Source: Acidobacteriota bacterium
GTDB taxonomy: Bacteria; Acidobacteriota; Blastocatellia; Pyrinomonadales; Pyrinomonadaceae
Direction: 5' to 3'
DNA length: 14,132 nucleotides
NCBI GenBank assembly: GCA_020853255.1
Contig: JADYZI010000038.1
Span: 1 to 14,132 of the forward strand
Part shown: positions 1 to 8,151 of the stretch, piece after piece
Layout: every line of letters begins with the position of its first letter
How positions within the stretch are numbered: the first letter of the stretch is position 1
Position numbers and translations under genes: made by a program
The notes under the pieces: model-generated
Seen by the model: the letters and a program-made list of their open reading frames with translations, nothing else
What the model was told of the DNA's origin: nothing
Databases searched by the model: none

Positions 1-1
1 C

Positions 2-442
2 ATTACGCCGACGGTGAAATTCGTTTACCTCGGCTACGCGGTCGCTGTTGCCGCGGCCTTTATTGTTGCCTTGATCGTTGGAGCGGTACTGCAGCTTCTC
101 GGTGCGGGCGGGACCGTACTGCTCGGCTTGGCCTTGTGCTTGCTGTTCCTGATCGTACCGGCGCTCTATCATGCCCGTCAGAAACTTGTCAGGTACACGC
201 TGACCGACACGACCATTGAGATAGACCGCGGCCTGATCGCCCGATCGACCCAGAATATTCCCCTTCGCAGGATCCAGGATGTTACGGTTTCGGCCTCGCT
301 GCTGCAGCGGCTTTTGGGGTTCGGCGACATCGTGATCGACAATGCCAGCGAATCCTCCGGCAAGGTTGTGCTGGACAATATTGACTCGCCGAGAAAGTAT
401 GCCGACCTGCTTTTAAAGCAAATGCGGCATATTGACCGATGA
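2..442 (+). CDS. Membrane PH-domain (bPH2, DUF304/YdbS-like) protein, 5' partial
   Basis: The reading frame is open to the left edge, so the true start probably lies outside the window; a GTG at 14 is the first in-frame start codon but would give a protein beginning directly in a membrane segment. Two hydrophobic segments lie near the N-terminus (about residues 8-30 and 37-55 of the visible part). They are followed by a bacterial pleckstrin-homology domain of the YdbS type. The hallmarks are a YTLTD strand, an ID-RGLI-R turn, the IPL-RIQDV strand, and SLLQRLLGFGDIVI. The arrangement (two membrane helices then one bPH2 domain facing the cytoplasm) and the size match YdbS-like proteins of about 150-160 residues. 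Function in this family is poorly defined; membrane or envelope stress roles are proposed. It lies 90 bp upstream of rmlD on the same strand, but rmlD has its own promoter-like sequence, so co-transcription is uncertain. Confidence 0.8.
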   Translation: MTPTVKFVYLGYAVAVAAAFIVALIVGAVLQLLGAGGTVLLGLALCLLFLIVPALYHARQKLVRYTLTDTTIEIDRGLIARSTQNIPLRRIQDVTVSASLLQRLLGFGDIVIDNASESSGKVVLDNIDSPRKYADLLLKQMRHIDR

Positions 443-470
443 CTAAATGCGGTCATTAGCTCCGCCCGGC

Positions 471-498
471 TTGATATATTGACGGCAATAGGTAGAAT
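471..498 (+). promoter_or_regulatory. Predicted sigma-70-type promoter of rmlD
   Basis: TTGATA (471-476) and TAGAAT (493-498) are separated by 16 bp, and each matches the -35/-10 consensus at 5 of 6 positions. Transcription would begin near 505 and leave a leader of about 28 nt before the ATG at 533. Seen by eye only; consensus rules from other phyla may not hold fully here. Confidence 0.45.
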
Positions 499-532
499 AT
501 TGGCGGTCATTTCGCGTCGTTCCGTGGTCCTA

Positions 533-1378
533 ATGAAACTGGTCATAACCGGTGCCAACGGAATGTTGGCTCAAGCCGTGCAAAATTATTGCAAGTCCGC
601 TGGGGACTTTGTTGTTGCGCTCACGCGTTCTGAAATGGACATTTCGGACGAGAAAGCTGTGTCCGCAAAGCTCGCCGAAGTTCGGCCCGATGCGGTAATA
701 AATTGTGCCGCGTTCACAGACGTTGATGGAGCGGAAACGAATATCCGGGCTTGCTTTGCAGCTAACGTGGACGGCGTCGCCAACCTCGCAAGGGCCTGCC
801 GATCCATAAATGCCGCTTTCGTCACGGTTTCGACCGACTACGTTTTTGACGGAGAAAAGCGGGACTTTTATACACAGCGCGATACGCCGAATCCGCTTGG
901 GGTCTATGCACGGTCCAAGCGTGAGGGCGAGATACTTGCTTTTGCGGTCAATCCGCGTTCAATAATAGTTCGTTCAGGCTGGATCTACGGCCTTGGCGGG
1001 ACCAATTTTCTGAGCGCTGTGCCGCGGCTGCTTGCAGACGGTGAAGCGGTGAAGGCGATCAGCGATTCTTTTGGGACGCCTACGTTTGCATACGACCTCG
1101 CGGCCCGGTTGCGTGAACTAGCGGAAGCCGACCTGCCCGGCGTATATCACGCGACCAATGGCGGGCCCGGGTGCAGCTATCTTGAATTTGCCCGCGCGGT
1201 CTGTCATCTCGGCCAATTCGACCTGGAACGGATCGAGCCAGCCTCATACAAAGACCTTCGGCGGCCGGCGCCAAGGCCTGTCAGTTCAAAACTGACCTGT
1301 CTTGTAAGTGAGAAGCTGGGTTTTCCGCCAATGCGGCATTGGGAATCGGCCCTTGCGGATTACATGGGCCAGAAGTGA
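533..1378 (+). CDS. rmlD: dTDP-4-dehydrorhamnose reductase (RmlD/RfbD)
   Basis: Predicted to catalyse the last step of dTDP-L-rhamnose synthesis, the NAD(P)H-dependent reduction of dTDP-4-dehydro-L-rhamnose, in the cytoplasm. The 281-residue length is typical. It is an extended short-chain dehydrogenase. The nucleotide-binding loop at residues 7-13 reads GANGMLA, where most members have Gly in the last position. STDYVFDG lies at 100-107 and the catalytic Tyr125-x3-Lys129 pair in YARSK. RSGWIYG follows at 147-153, and the family's RPxxS motif near 248-252. The ATG at 533 is chosen because the protein then starts exactly at the Rossmann strand (MKLVITGANG). An in-frame TTG at 479 would add 18 non-conserved residues and falls inside the promoter. 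No clear Shine-Dalgarno precedes it. Its rhamnose product fits the polysaccharide exporter/kinase gene that converges on it; the two stop codons abut at 1378/1379. Confidence 0.92.
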   Translation: MKLVITGANGMLAQAVQNYCKSAGDFVVALTRSEMDISDEKAVSAKLAEVRPDAVINCAAFTDVDGAETNIRACFAANVDGVANLARACRSINAAFVTVSTDYVFDGEKRDFYTQRDTPNPLGVYARSKREGEILAFAVNPRSIIVRSGWIYGLGGTNFLSAVPRLLADGEAVKAISDSFGTPTFAYDLAARLRELAEADLPGVYHATNGGPGCSYLEFARAVCHLGQFDLERIEPASYKDLRRPAPRPVSSKLTCLVSEKLGFPPMRHWESALADYMGQK

Positions 1379-3889
1379 TCATCCAGCCCCGTTCGACTTC
1401 GCGTTCGTCTCTTCAAAATAAGGAGTAGAGGTGTCCGCCTCGCTCTTGCCGTAATAATCGTAATACCCGCCGCCGTAATAATCGTACTCTATAGAGTTCG
1501 CCTTTATGCCGTTGAGCACAACGCCGTAGATGCGGGCGCCAATGTTGGCAAGCCGCTGCTTGAACCGCCGCATCAGATGAAGCGAGCTTTTGCCCGCCAT
1601 GGCAACGATCACCACACCGTCAACCTGTGTCGACAGTATGGCAGCGTCGGTGAAAGAGATGGCCGGCGGCGAGTCGATGATGACATGCTTGTAGCGGCCG
1701 CGAAGGAATTGAAGCAGCTTCTTCATCTCCTCTGAACTGAGTAGTTCCGCCGGGTTTGGCGGGATCGGGCCGCTCGTGATCACGCGAAGTTTCGGCAGAT
1801 CCTTGCAGCGCTTGATCATCTGATCCGTGTTCTGCTCACCGGAAAGATAGTTCGTCAGCCCCTGGGTGTTCTCCATATCGAAATACGAATGAAGCCGCGG
1901 GCGGCGAAGGTCACAGTCAATGATGACGACATCCGCATCGGACTGGGCCAGCGTAATGGCGGTATTTATTGCTGTTGTGGTTTTGCCTTCAGACGGCTGG
2001 GACGACGTGACCAATATCGTTTGCGGCGGCTTTCCGGCCGACGAGAACAGCAGTGAAGTTCGAAGGTGCCGATATGCCTCGGCCATGGGCGAATGGCGCT
2101 CTTCGAGCGTGACTATCGATGTGGCCGGAACGACGGACCCGTTTTTTGCCGCAAGGCTTAGCCGTCGTTTTTCCGTCACGCTGTGATGGGGAATAAGTGC
2201 CAGTGTAGGCAGCCCAAGGTGGCGCCCAATGTCGTCCGAGGTCTTGACCGAATCGTCAAGATAATCCATCAGGAACGCAAGCCCGATGCCGGCGGCCAGT
2301 GACAGCAGAAACGCGATGACGATGTTCCTGTTCCGCTTTGGCCCGATCGGCCCGGCAGGCGGGATCGCCTTGGCCGGTATCTTGATGTTGTCCGGCGTGC
2401 TGTTGGCAATGGCCAGTTCCTGTTCTTTAAGCCGCTGGGTGTAAATATCAAGCAGGTTACGGTTAGTGTCTATGCTCCGTTTTAGCGTCGTCAGGCGGGT
2501 TTGAGCCACTCCCTGAACGTTAGCTAGGGCAGCTTCTTTCTCATACGCTGCCTGGGATTGGGCCTCTTCGCGGCGTTTTGAATCCAGAAGCGACCGCATT
2601 GAAACGAGCGCACCGTTGACCGCATCCTTATCGACCGCATTTTTATCACGTTCGATTATCGCCGACACCTCTTTCTCGGTCTTTTCACGAGCGGTCTTTA
2701 GCGAAGCGATCCGTTCTTCTTTCTTTTTTACTTCCCAATATTCTTCGGTGTACTTGACGAGCAGTTCGGCTTTTTCGGTCTCGGCCTGTTGCACCTGCTT
2801 GTCAATATTACGAATGTCCTCCTGCAATTTGGCTCGGCGTTCCGTGCTTAACCGGACGGCATCGCGATATATCTCATTCTCGGTCAGTTCCGGAATGCTC
2901 GCGCCTTCACCCCGAGCATTAGCGGCAACCGCGGCGTTATAGCGGGTCTCAAGCTGCCGCCGCTCTTCCATCGCCTTCATCCAGGTTGAGCTGAGGCCCT
3001 GCAGCCTAGTCGCAGACAACTCCTGGCCCTTTTCAGCGAGCGGCAAGTCGCTCTCTTTCATAAACGAGATCAAGTCGGCTTCCTGATTCGTGATCGTGTG
3101 TTCAAGCTCGACGATCGACTTCGCCAGATCGTCTTTCGCCTGCTTGGCCCCCTCGGTCTCGCGCCTAGCGTCCTGTGCCTGAAATAATTCCGCGACGCGA
3201 TTTGCAACGCTGGCAGCAAGCTTTGGGTCCAGGGTTTTCACGCTTACATCCACCAGGTTGGTCCGTTCGCGCTGGGTTACCGTCAGCCCGCCCAGAAGCC
3301 GTCCGGCATATTGCGTGGCCCGCTTATCTTCCTCGGCCGTAAGCGCCGGCTTCGCGGTCTCATCCGCGGCGTTTTCCGTTATGACCGGAAGCGTGGCCGT
3401 GCCCTCGGCCTTCGACTTATCGCTAGAAAAAATAGAGCGAAACGCAGACCCGATACCGCGCGTTTCTTCGCCGAACAGGTCCGGTTCTCGGTAAAGGCCT
3501 AGATCTACCACGACGTCGTGCATCAATTCAGCGTTCTGAAGAAGCTTGAGCTGAGTGTTGTAGTAGTTGGCATCCTGGCCGAAGTTTATGTTGATCGCAT
3601 CTTTCGAGGTGACCTTCGGTCTTCGCGGTTCGATCAGCATTTGCGTCGTAGCCTCATACTCGGCCGGCAGCTTATACATATAGAGCGCCGCGCCGGCGGT
3701 CACTACCAGCGTAAGCGCAATTATCCACGGAAGCCGTTTGTAAACGACATCAATGTATTGCTTTATCGAGCGCCGCCCCTCGCCTCCCTCATCGTCATAG
3801 TACGACGTGTACGCGGGCGGATATTCATGCGGAACTTCCCGCATTACCGCCGCTTTCGGTAAGGGCGTCAACCGCTGATCTTGATCCAT
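1379..3889 (-). CDS. Exopolysaccharide chain-length/export protein fused to BY-kinase (Wzz-Wzc type tyrosine autokinase)
   Basis: An 836-residue inner-membrane polysaccharide co-polymerase with a cytoplasmic tyrosine autokinase domain. It controls capsule or exopolysaccharide chain length and export. Visible order: a Tyr-rich cytoplasmic N-terminus (1-45); membrane segment 1 (about 54-71); a Wzz domain with long coiled coil in the periplasm (about 240-490); a proline-rich stretch (about 504-517) just before membrane segment 2 (about 522-541); then the kinase. The kinase has an EAYRHLRTSLLF activation motif (604-615), Walker A SQPSEGKTTT (630-639, Lys636), Walker A' VVIIDCD (654-660) and Walker B HVIIDSPP (735-742). 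A C-terminal tyrosine cluster follows (Tyr802, 804, 805, 809, 810, 812, 813, plus 824) as autophosphorylation sites. ATG at 3889 is preceded by AGG with 5-bp spacing. In proteobacterial Wzc this fused layout is normal. The adjoining rmlD supports an exopolysaccharide role; no glycosyltransferases are visible in the window. Confidence 0.93.
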   Translation of the reverse strand: MDQDQRLTPLPKAAVMREVPHEYPPAYTSYYDDEGGEGRRSIKQYIDVVYKRLPWIIALTLVVTAGAALYMYKLPAEYEATTQMLIEPRRPKVTSKDAININFGQDANYYNTQLKLLQNAELMHDVVVDLGLYREPDLFGEETRGIGSAFRSIFSSDKSKAEGTATLPVITENAADETAKPALTAEEDKRATQYAGRLLGGLTVTQRERTNLVDVSVKTLDPKLAASVANRVAELFQAQDARRETEGAKQAKDDLAKSIVELEHTITNQEADLISFMKESDLPLAEKGQELSATRLQGLSSTWMKAMEERRQLETRYNAAVAANARGEGASIPELTENEIYRDAVRLSTERRAKLQEDIRNIDKQVQQAETEKAELLVKYTEEYWEVKKKEERIASLKTAREKTEKEVSAIIERDKNAVDKDAVNGALVSMRSLLDSKRREEAQSQAAYEKEAALANVQGVAQTRLTTLKRSIDTNRNLLDIYTQRLKEQELAIANSTPDNIKIPAKAIPPAGPIGPKRNRNIVIAFLLSLAAGIGLAFLMDYLDDSVKTSDDIGRHLGLPTLALIPHHSVTEKRRLSLAAKNGSVVPATSIVTLEERHSPMAEAYRHLRTSLLFSSAGKPPQTILVTSSQPSEGKTTTAINTAITLAQSDADVVIIDCDLRRPRLHSYFDMENTQGLTNYLSGEQNTDQMIKRCKDLPKLRVITSGPIPPNPAELLSSEEMKKLLQFLRGRYKHVIIDSPPAISFTDAAILSTQVDGVVIVAMAGKSSLHLMRRFKQRLANIGARIYGVVLNGIKANSIEYDYYGGGYYDYYGKSEADTSTPYFEETNAKSNGAG

Positions 3890-3935
3890 ACTGCCTGAAA
3901 ACTACTATTCCCTCGAAATTCCTGCGTAAACTTGG

Positions 3936-3944
3936 GTTATACCA
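3936..3944 (-). promoter_or_regulatory. Extended -10 promoter for the Wzc-type kinase gene
   Basis: On the minus strand, TG-G-TATAAC forms an extended -10 element ending about 46 bp upstream of the ATG at 3889. No good -35 hexamer is seen 16-18 bp upstream, which is common for extended -10 promoters. Prediction by eye. Confidence 0.35.
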
Positions 3945-4015
3945 TACTCACGCCCAATTTACACGAAATTTCAGCGCCTTGTTGTCCGCTGCATCGACCG
4001 ATGTGCGACTTATTT

Positions 4016-4028
4016 CGTGAATATCACG
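4016..4028. promoter_or_regulatory. Perfect 5+5 bp dyad in the divergent intergenic region
   Basis: CGTGA-ATA-TCACG is a perfect inverted repeat near the middle of the 330-bp stretch (3890-4219) between two divergently transcribed genes. Its position would allow a regulator to serve both promoters. The arms are short, so a chance occurrence cannot be excluded. Apart from the two promoters and this dyad, nothing else is recognised in 3890-4219. Confidence 0.2.
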
Positions 4029-4166
4029 CCTTCGTTTCGCGAATTTCGCTTGATGAACGGCTCATTTGATGGCCGCGAAGCTGTCCCGTGGAACCTAGGC
4101 TGCTTTGAATAAAACTGACGGCCCACCTTCCATAGGGATGTCCGATTTCAGCGCGTCGACGGCGAA

Positions 4167-4175
4167 TGTTATAAT
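4167..4175 (+). promoter_or_regulatory. Extended -10 promoter of the large oxidoreductase gene
   Basis: TG-T-TATAAT is a perfect consensus extended -10 element. Transcription would start near 4182. This leaves a leader of about 38 nt to the ATG at 4220, but only about 14 nt to the ATG at 4196 and 11 nt to the TTG at 4193, which favours the 4220 start. Confidence 0.5.
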
Positions 4176-4219
4176 AACTGTTTGCTTAAATTTTGATGTT
4201 TTGTAGTAAACAGGCATAT

Positions 4220-7200
4220 ATGACAGCGATTTCCGCAAATAGGCACTCAACCGCGGACTATGATTTTGATCTTGGCATTGTTGGATTCCGTTATTCGGAC
4301 CTTTTTGACCCGATCAGGCTAAAGGAATTGGCAGAAAAGTTTTATCAGGACGTTTCGGAAAAAGATCCGCTCCTTCACACGGCCTTGACGAAATACATTA
4401 CTGCCGGTGGAAAAGGTTATGAAAAGCGCGTCGCTTCGAAGATCCTGACCGATTCGGCACCGCACCTTTCGGAGTTTGTCGCACGGATGTTCGGGATCAC
4501 GAAAGAACGCGAAGAACAGGAAAACCGAATTCTTGAACAAAACCCGATCTGGAAATTCAAATTCTTTGTCCAGCGGCGTGCGATAAAACAATTTTCTCAA
4601 GAGCAGCTTAAGGCTCGGCCCGCCTACGAACTGAACGAGGCCCTGACTGAGCTACGCTACAAGGCATTTGACGAGACGATCGTGCATGATGAGGAACTGG
4701 CGGTCGCGAGCATAGCGGCCCGGCTGCTGGATGCGGAAGAGTCGATCTCAAAAGAACTTGAAAGGTCTGAGACGGTCCAGGAAACGGTCAACAAGCTAAA
4801 AAAGGCCGTCGATGGGTTAAAAGACAAAACGTTCGGCAAGGTCTTTTCGGAATTCATTCTCGAGGCCGATGCGTCGGGCGATCTGCTGATCGTGAAGGCG
4901 GCGTTGATGCTGCTCGAGGCCTGGTCGGCGAATGAGTTCTACAAGAAGGAAAAACGGTGGGCAGCATTTAAGGTCGCCCATCCGCTCGATTATCAAAATC
5001 TCGTCCATCTGATCCATCCGGAACCCAAACTGCACAACATCATGCGTGGCCGCGATGAAGAACTTCGCCGGCGTGACGGCTTTAAGCTTACGGATGATCG
5101 GGGCACGATGCGCGATTCGCTGTACGAAGTTGATTACTGTCTGATCTGCCATGAGCGCGGCAAGGATTCGTGCTCGACGGGGCTTCACGAAAAAGACGGC
5201 TCGGTCAAAAGCAACCCGCTAGGCATAATGGCCGCCGGTTGCCCGCTGGAAGAAAAGATCTCTGAAATGCACCTTCTCAAACGGCAGGGTGATTCGATCG
5301 GATCGCTTGCGCTGGTCGCCCTCGATAACCCGATGTGCGCCGGGACAGGCCACCGCATCTGCAACGACTGCATGAAGGGCTGCATCTTCCAGAAACAGGA
5401 GCCCGTCAACATTCCGCTGGCAGAAACGCACACGCTGACCGATGTACTTGAGCTGCCATACGGTTTTGAGATCTACACGCTGCTCACGCGGTGGAATCCG
5501 CTCAATGCTGAACGGCCCTACGCGTTGCCCTACAACGGCAAAAATGTGATGGTCGTCGGCCTCGGGCCGGCCGGATATACGCTGGCCCACTATCTTTTGA
5601 ATGAAGGATTTGGCGTGGTCGGCGTCGATGGGCTGAAGATCGAACCGCTGCCCGCGGAATGGATAGGAAGATCTGACAGCTCACACAATACGGCTGACGG
5701 CCCTACTTCAACTTATTTCTGCCCAAAGCCGATCCGAAATATCTCGGAGATCACCGAGCAGCTTGATGAACGTATCCTGTCCGGCTTTGGCGGCGTATCC
5801 GAATACGGCATCACTGTCCGCTGGGATAAGAATTTCCTGAACATGATGCAGCTGATGCTGTCGCGGCGAGAACGGTTTAGGGCGTATGGCGGAATCCGGT
5901 TCGGCGGGACGCTGACGATCGAGGACGCGTGGGATTTTGGGTTCGACCATATAGCTATCGCAACCGGAGCGGGCCGGCCGACGATCGTTCCGATGAAGAA
6001 CAATCTGATCCGCGGCATACGCCAGGCATCGGATTTTCTGATGGCATTGCAACTTACCGGAGCGTTCAAAAAGGACACGCTTTCAAACCTTCAGGTGCGC
6101 CTGCCCGCGGTGGTGATCGGCGGAGGACTGACCGGCATAGACACCGCGACCGAGCTATTTGCGTATTATCCCGTCCAGGTCGAGAAAATGCTGGAACGGT
6201 TTGAAGCGATATCGGCCGAGTTTGGGGCGGAAAAGGTGCTTGAGCGATTCGACGCGGAAGAACGCGGCGTGCTCGAAGAATTTCTGGAGCATGGGCGGCT
6301 CGTCCGTGCGGAAAGGCTGCGGGCCGCGGCCGTTGGTGAAGAGCCTGACCTTGTTTCGCTGGTCCGCTCATGGGGCGGCGTTTCGCTCATATATCGAAAA
6401 CGATTGCAGGATTCGCCCGCTTATCGGCTTAATCACGAAGAGGTTCAGAAAGCGCTCGAAGAAGGCATCGATTTTGTTGAATGCATGAATCCGAAGGAAG
6501 CCGTGCCGGATGAGTATAACGCCGTAAAGGCGCTTGTTTTCGAACGGCTTGAATACAAATCCAACACGGGCAAATTTGAGAAAACGGGCGAAATGAGCGA
6601 ATTCCCGGCCCGCACGGTCTGCGTCGCGGCGGGCACATCGCCAAATGTCATCTATGAAAAGGAAAAGCCGGGCACATTCCAGCTTGATGAATGGCGGCAG
6701 TTCTTTCAGCCGTACCGTCTTACAAAAGAGGCCGACGGCCAGTTTCACGTCGTACCGGTCAACAAAGGCGAGACCGGATTTTTCACATCCTATGAACACG
6801 ACGGAAAATTCATTAGCTATTACGGCGACAATCACCCCAAGTATGCCGGAAACGTAGTAAAAGCCATGGCATCGGCCAAACACGGCTACAAGAAAGTTGT
6901 TGAATTGTTTGCTGATGAGGTCGCAAAAAGCTCCCCTCGATACGAAGGAGGGGTGGCATCTGCATCGTCTTTTGATGCGGATGACGGGGTGATTCTTTCG
7001 TCAGTGGGTGGGTCGAACTGGGTGGATATTCAACATGACAACCACCCCATCCCGGCACAAAACGCCGGTCCACCCATCCTTCGTAAGGAGGGGAGTTTTG
7101 AGAAACTAATCGCAACCCTCGACGAGCAACTTCGTGCCTTCGTCGTAAAGGTCGAACGCCTGACGCCGACGATCGTGGATGTTGTGGTGAAGGCCCCGCT

Positions 7201-8122
7201 CCAGGCGAGAAAATTCGAGCCGGGGCAGTTCTATCGGCTGCAAAATTTTGAGACGACCGCACCCGTCGTCGAAGGCAATAGGCTTGTTATGGAAGGCCTC
7301 GCCCTGACCGGTGCGTGGGTGGACGAAGCGAAAGGCTTGCTTTCGATGATCGTTCTCGAAATGGGAACGTCATCCCGGCTTTGTTCTTTGTTAAAAGTAG
7401 GCGAAGAGGTCCTTGTCATGGGCCCGACCGGAACGCCGACCGAGATCCCTGAGAATGAGACCGTGCTTCTCGCTGGCGGCGGTCTCGGTAACGCCGTGCT
7501 TTTCTCGATCGCCCGGGCGCTCCGCGACAACAACAACCACGTTATCTATTTTGCTGGCTACAAACAGGGCGAAGACCTTTTCAAACGGCAGGAGATCGAA
7601 AAGGCGACAGACCAGGTCGTCTGGTCGACCGACACGGGCGCCGAGATCCGCCCGATGCGGCCGCAGGATTCGCATTTTCGCGGAAACATCGTCCAGGCAA
7701 TGGTCGCCTACGCCGAAGGCCGTTTCGGGCAAACGCGGCTGAGTTTGAAAGATGTCGATCGTATAATTGCCATCGGTTCCGACCGAATGATGAACGGCGT
7801 CCGCGAAGCCCGACATACGACGCTCAAACCTTACCTGAAACAGGAACATGTCGCTATAGGCTCTATCAACTCGCCCATGCAGTGCATGATGAAAGAGGTC
7901 TGCGCCCAATGCCTCCAACGCCACGTAAACCCGCACACCGGCGAGGAGTTCTTCGTGTTCTCGTGCTTTAACCAGGACCAGCACCTAGACTTCGTCGATT
8001 TCAAAAACCTGAACGACCGCCTGCGTGCAAACAGCATCCAGGAAAAACTCTCAAACATGTGGCTCGATATGGCCTTTGGGCGAAACGAGTTTAAAAGACT
8101 CTATGGACAAACCGTGTCATAA
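4220..8122 (+). CDS. Giant fused FAD/Fe-S NAD(P)H oxidoreductase (GltD/NfnB-like plus PyrK/NfnA-like)
   Basis: A 1300-residue predicted cytoplasmic flavoprotein; substrate unknown. ATG 4220 is chosen for AGG 5 bp upstream and the promoter distance; ATG 4196 and TTG 4193 are alternatives adding 8-9 residues. Numbering is from 4220. Residues 1-300: helical, charged, unrecognised. About 305-390: GltD-type iron-sulfur module with Cys307, 310, 318, 341 (CP) and Cys373, 381, 384, 388, enough for two [4Fe-4S] clusters. From 443: FAD Rossmann fold with GLGPAG at 447-452. From 630: NAD(P)H fold with GGGLTGID at 634-641, then an insertion of about 65 residues (653-718). FAD-closing motif AAGTSPN follows at 803-809. 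Residues 903-960 are encoded by an inserted palindromic repeat. From about 970: PyrK/ferredoxin-reductase-like domain, with flavin motif GQFYRLQN (1002-1009), nucleotide motif AGGGLGNA (1085-1092), and Cys1222, 1228, 1231, 1249 for a [2Fe-2S] cluster. NfnAB has these two halves as separate subunits; bifurcation here is only inference. Confidence 0.85.
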   Translation: MTAISANRHSTADYDFDLGIVGFRYSDLFDPIRLKELAEKFYQDVSEKDPLLHTALTKYITAGGKGYEKRVASKILTDSAPHLSEFVARMFGITKEREEQENRILEQNPIWKFKFFVQRRAIKQFSQEQLKARPAYELNEALTELRYKAFDETIVHDEELAVASIAARLLDAEESISKELERSETVQETVNKLKKAVDGLKDKTFGKVFSEFILEADASGDLLIVKAALMLLEAWSANEFYKKEKRWAAFKVAHPLDYQNLVHLIHPEPKLHNIMRGRDEELRRRDGFKLTDDRGTMRDSLYEVDYCLICHERGKDSCSTGLHEKDGSVKSNPLGIMAAGCPLEEKISEMHLLKRQGDSIGSLALVALDNPMCAGTGHRICNDCMKGCIFQKQEPVNIPLAETHTLTDVLELPYGFEIYTLLTRWNPLNAERPYALPYNGKNVMVVGLGPAGYTLAHYLLNEGFGVVGVDGLKIEPLPAEWIGRSDSSHNTADGPTSTYFCPKPIRNISEITEQLDERILSGFGGVSEYGITVRWDKNFLNMMQLMLSRRERFRAYGGIRFGGTLTIEDAWDFGFDHIAIATGAGRPTIVPMKNNLIRGIRQASDFLMALQLTGAFKKDTLSNLQVRLPAVVIGGGLTGIDTATELFAYYPVQVEKMLERFEAISAEFGAEKVLERFDAEERGVLEEFLEHGRLVRAERLRAAAVGEEPDLVSLVRSWGGVSLIYRKRLQDSPAYRLNHEEVQKALEEGIDFVECMNPKEAVPDEYNAVKALVFERLEYKSNTGKFEKTGEMSEFPARTVCVAAGTSPNVIYEKEKPGTFQLDEWRQFFQPYRLTKEADGQFHVVPVNKGETGFFTSYEHDGKFISYYGDNHPKYAGNVVKAMASAKHGYKKVVELFADEVAKSSPRYEGGVASASSFDADDGVILSSVGGSNWVDIQHDNHPIPAQNAGPPILRKEGSFEKLIATLDEQLRAFVVKVERLTPTIVDVVVKAPLQARKFEPGQFYRLQNFETTAPVVEGNRLVMEGLALTGAWVDEAKGLLSMIVLEMGTSSRLCSLLKVGEEVLVMGPTGTPTEIPENETVLLAGGGLGNAVLFSIARALRDNNNHVIYFAGYKQGEDLFKRQEIEKATDQVVWSTDTGAEIRPMRPQDSHFRGNIVQAMVAYAEGRFGQTRLSLKDVDRIIAIGSDRMMNGVREARHTTLKPYLKQEHVAIGSINSPMQCMMKEVCAQCLQRHVNPHTGEEFFVFSCFNQDQHLDFVDFKNLNDRLRANSIQEKLSNMWLDMAFGRNEFKRLYGQTVS
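6927..7099. repeat. 173-bp palindromic (REP/MITE-like) element inserted in frame in the oxidoreductase gene
   Basis: The 30-bp ends (6927-6956 and 7070-7099) are inverted repeats of each other with 26 of 30 matches, sharing the motif CTCCCCT-N2/3-TACGAAGGA-N-GGGTGG. Each arm continues into its own small hairpin. The left is GCATC...GATGC around 6962-6978, and the right is CCGGC-ACAAAAC-GCCGG at 7052-7068. Each is then followed by a GGGGTG-type block (6976-6981; on the minus strand 7047-7042). The hairpin stems differ in sequence between the arms while structure is kept, which is the signature of a selected or mobile palindromic unit. The element is read through without a stop and encodes a Gly/Ser/Pro-rich linker. 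Its 173-bp length is not a multiple of three, so target duplication or small adjustments must have preserved the frame. Confidence 0.8.
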
Positions 8123-8137
8123 TTAGGTTCCTTTTTG

Positions 8138-8143
8138 AAGGAG
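8138..8143 (+). promoter_or_regulatory. Strong Shine-Dalgarno of the small RHH gene
   Basis: AAGGAG lies 8 nt before the ATG at 8152. It is the strongest ribosome binding site in the window and supports the reality of a gene of only 59 codons. Confidence 0.75.
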
Positions 8144-8151
8144 ATACAGCT

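Noticed and set aside
479..532. TTG-initiated 18-residue extension of rmlD
   Set aside because: The extension is not conserved, overlaps the predicted promoter, and the Rossmann fold starts exactly at the ATG at 533.
4193..4219. TTG 4193 / ATG 4196 as the start of the large oxidoreductase
   Set aside because: There is no ribosome binding site, and the promoter would leave a leader of only 11-14 nt. ATG 4220 has AGG at suitable spacing, but the alternatives cannot be fully excluded.
6368..6883. 171-residue minus-strand frame inside the oxidoreductase gene
   Set aside because: It is a shadow of a well-conserved coding sequence, with no domain pattern of its own. The same holds for the 197-residue frame at 7391-7984.
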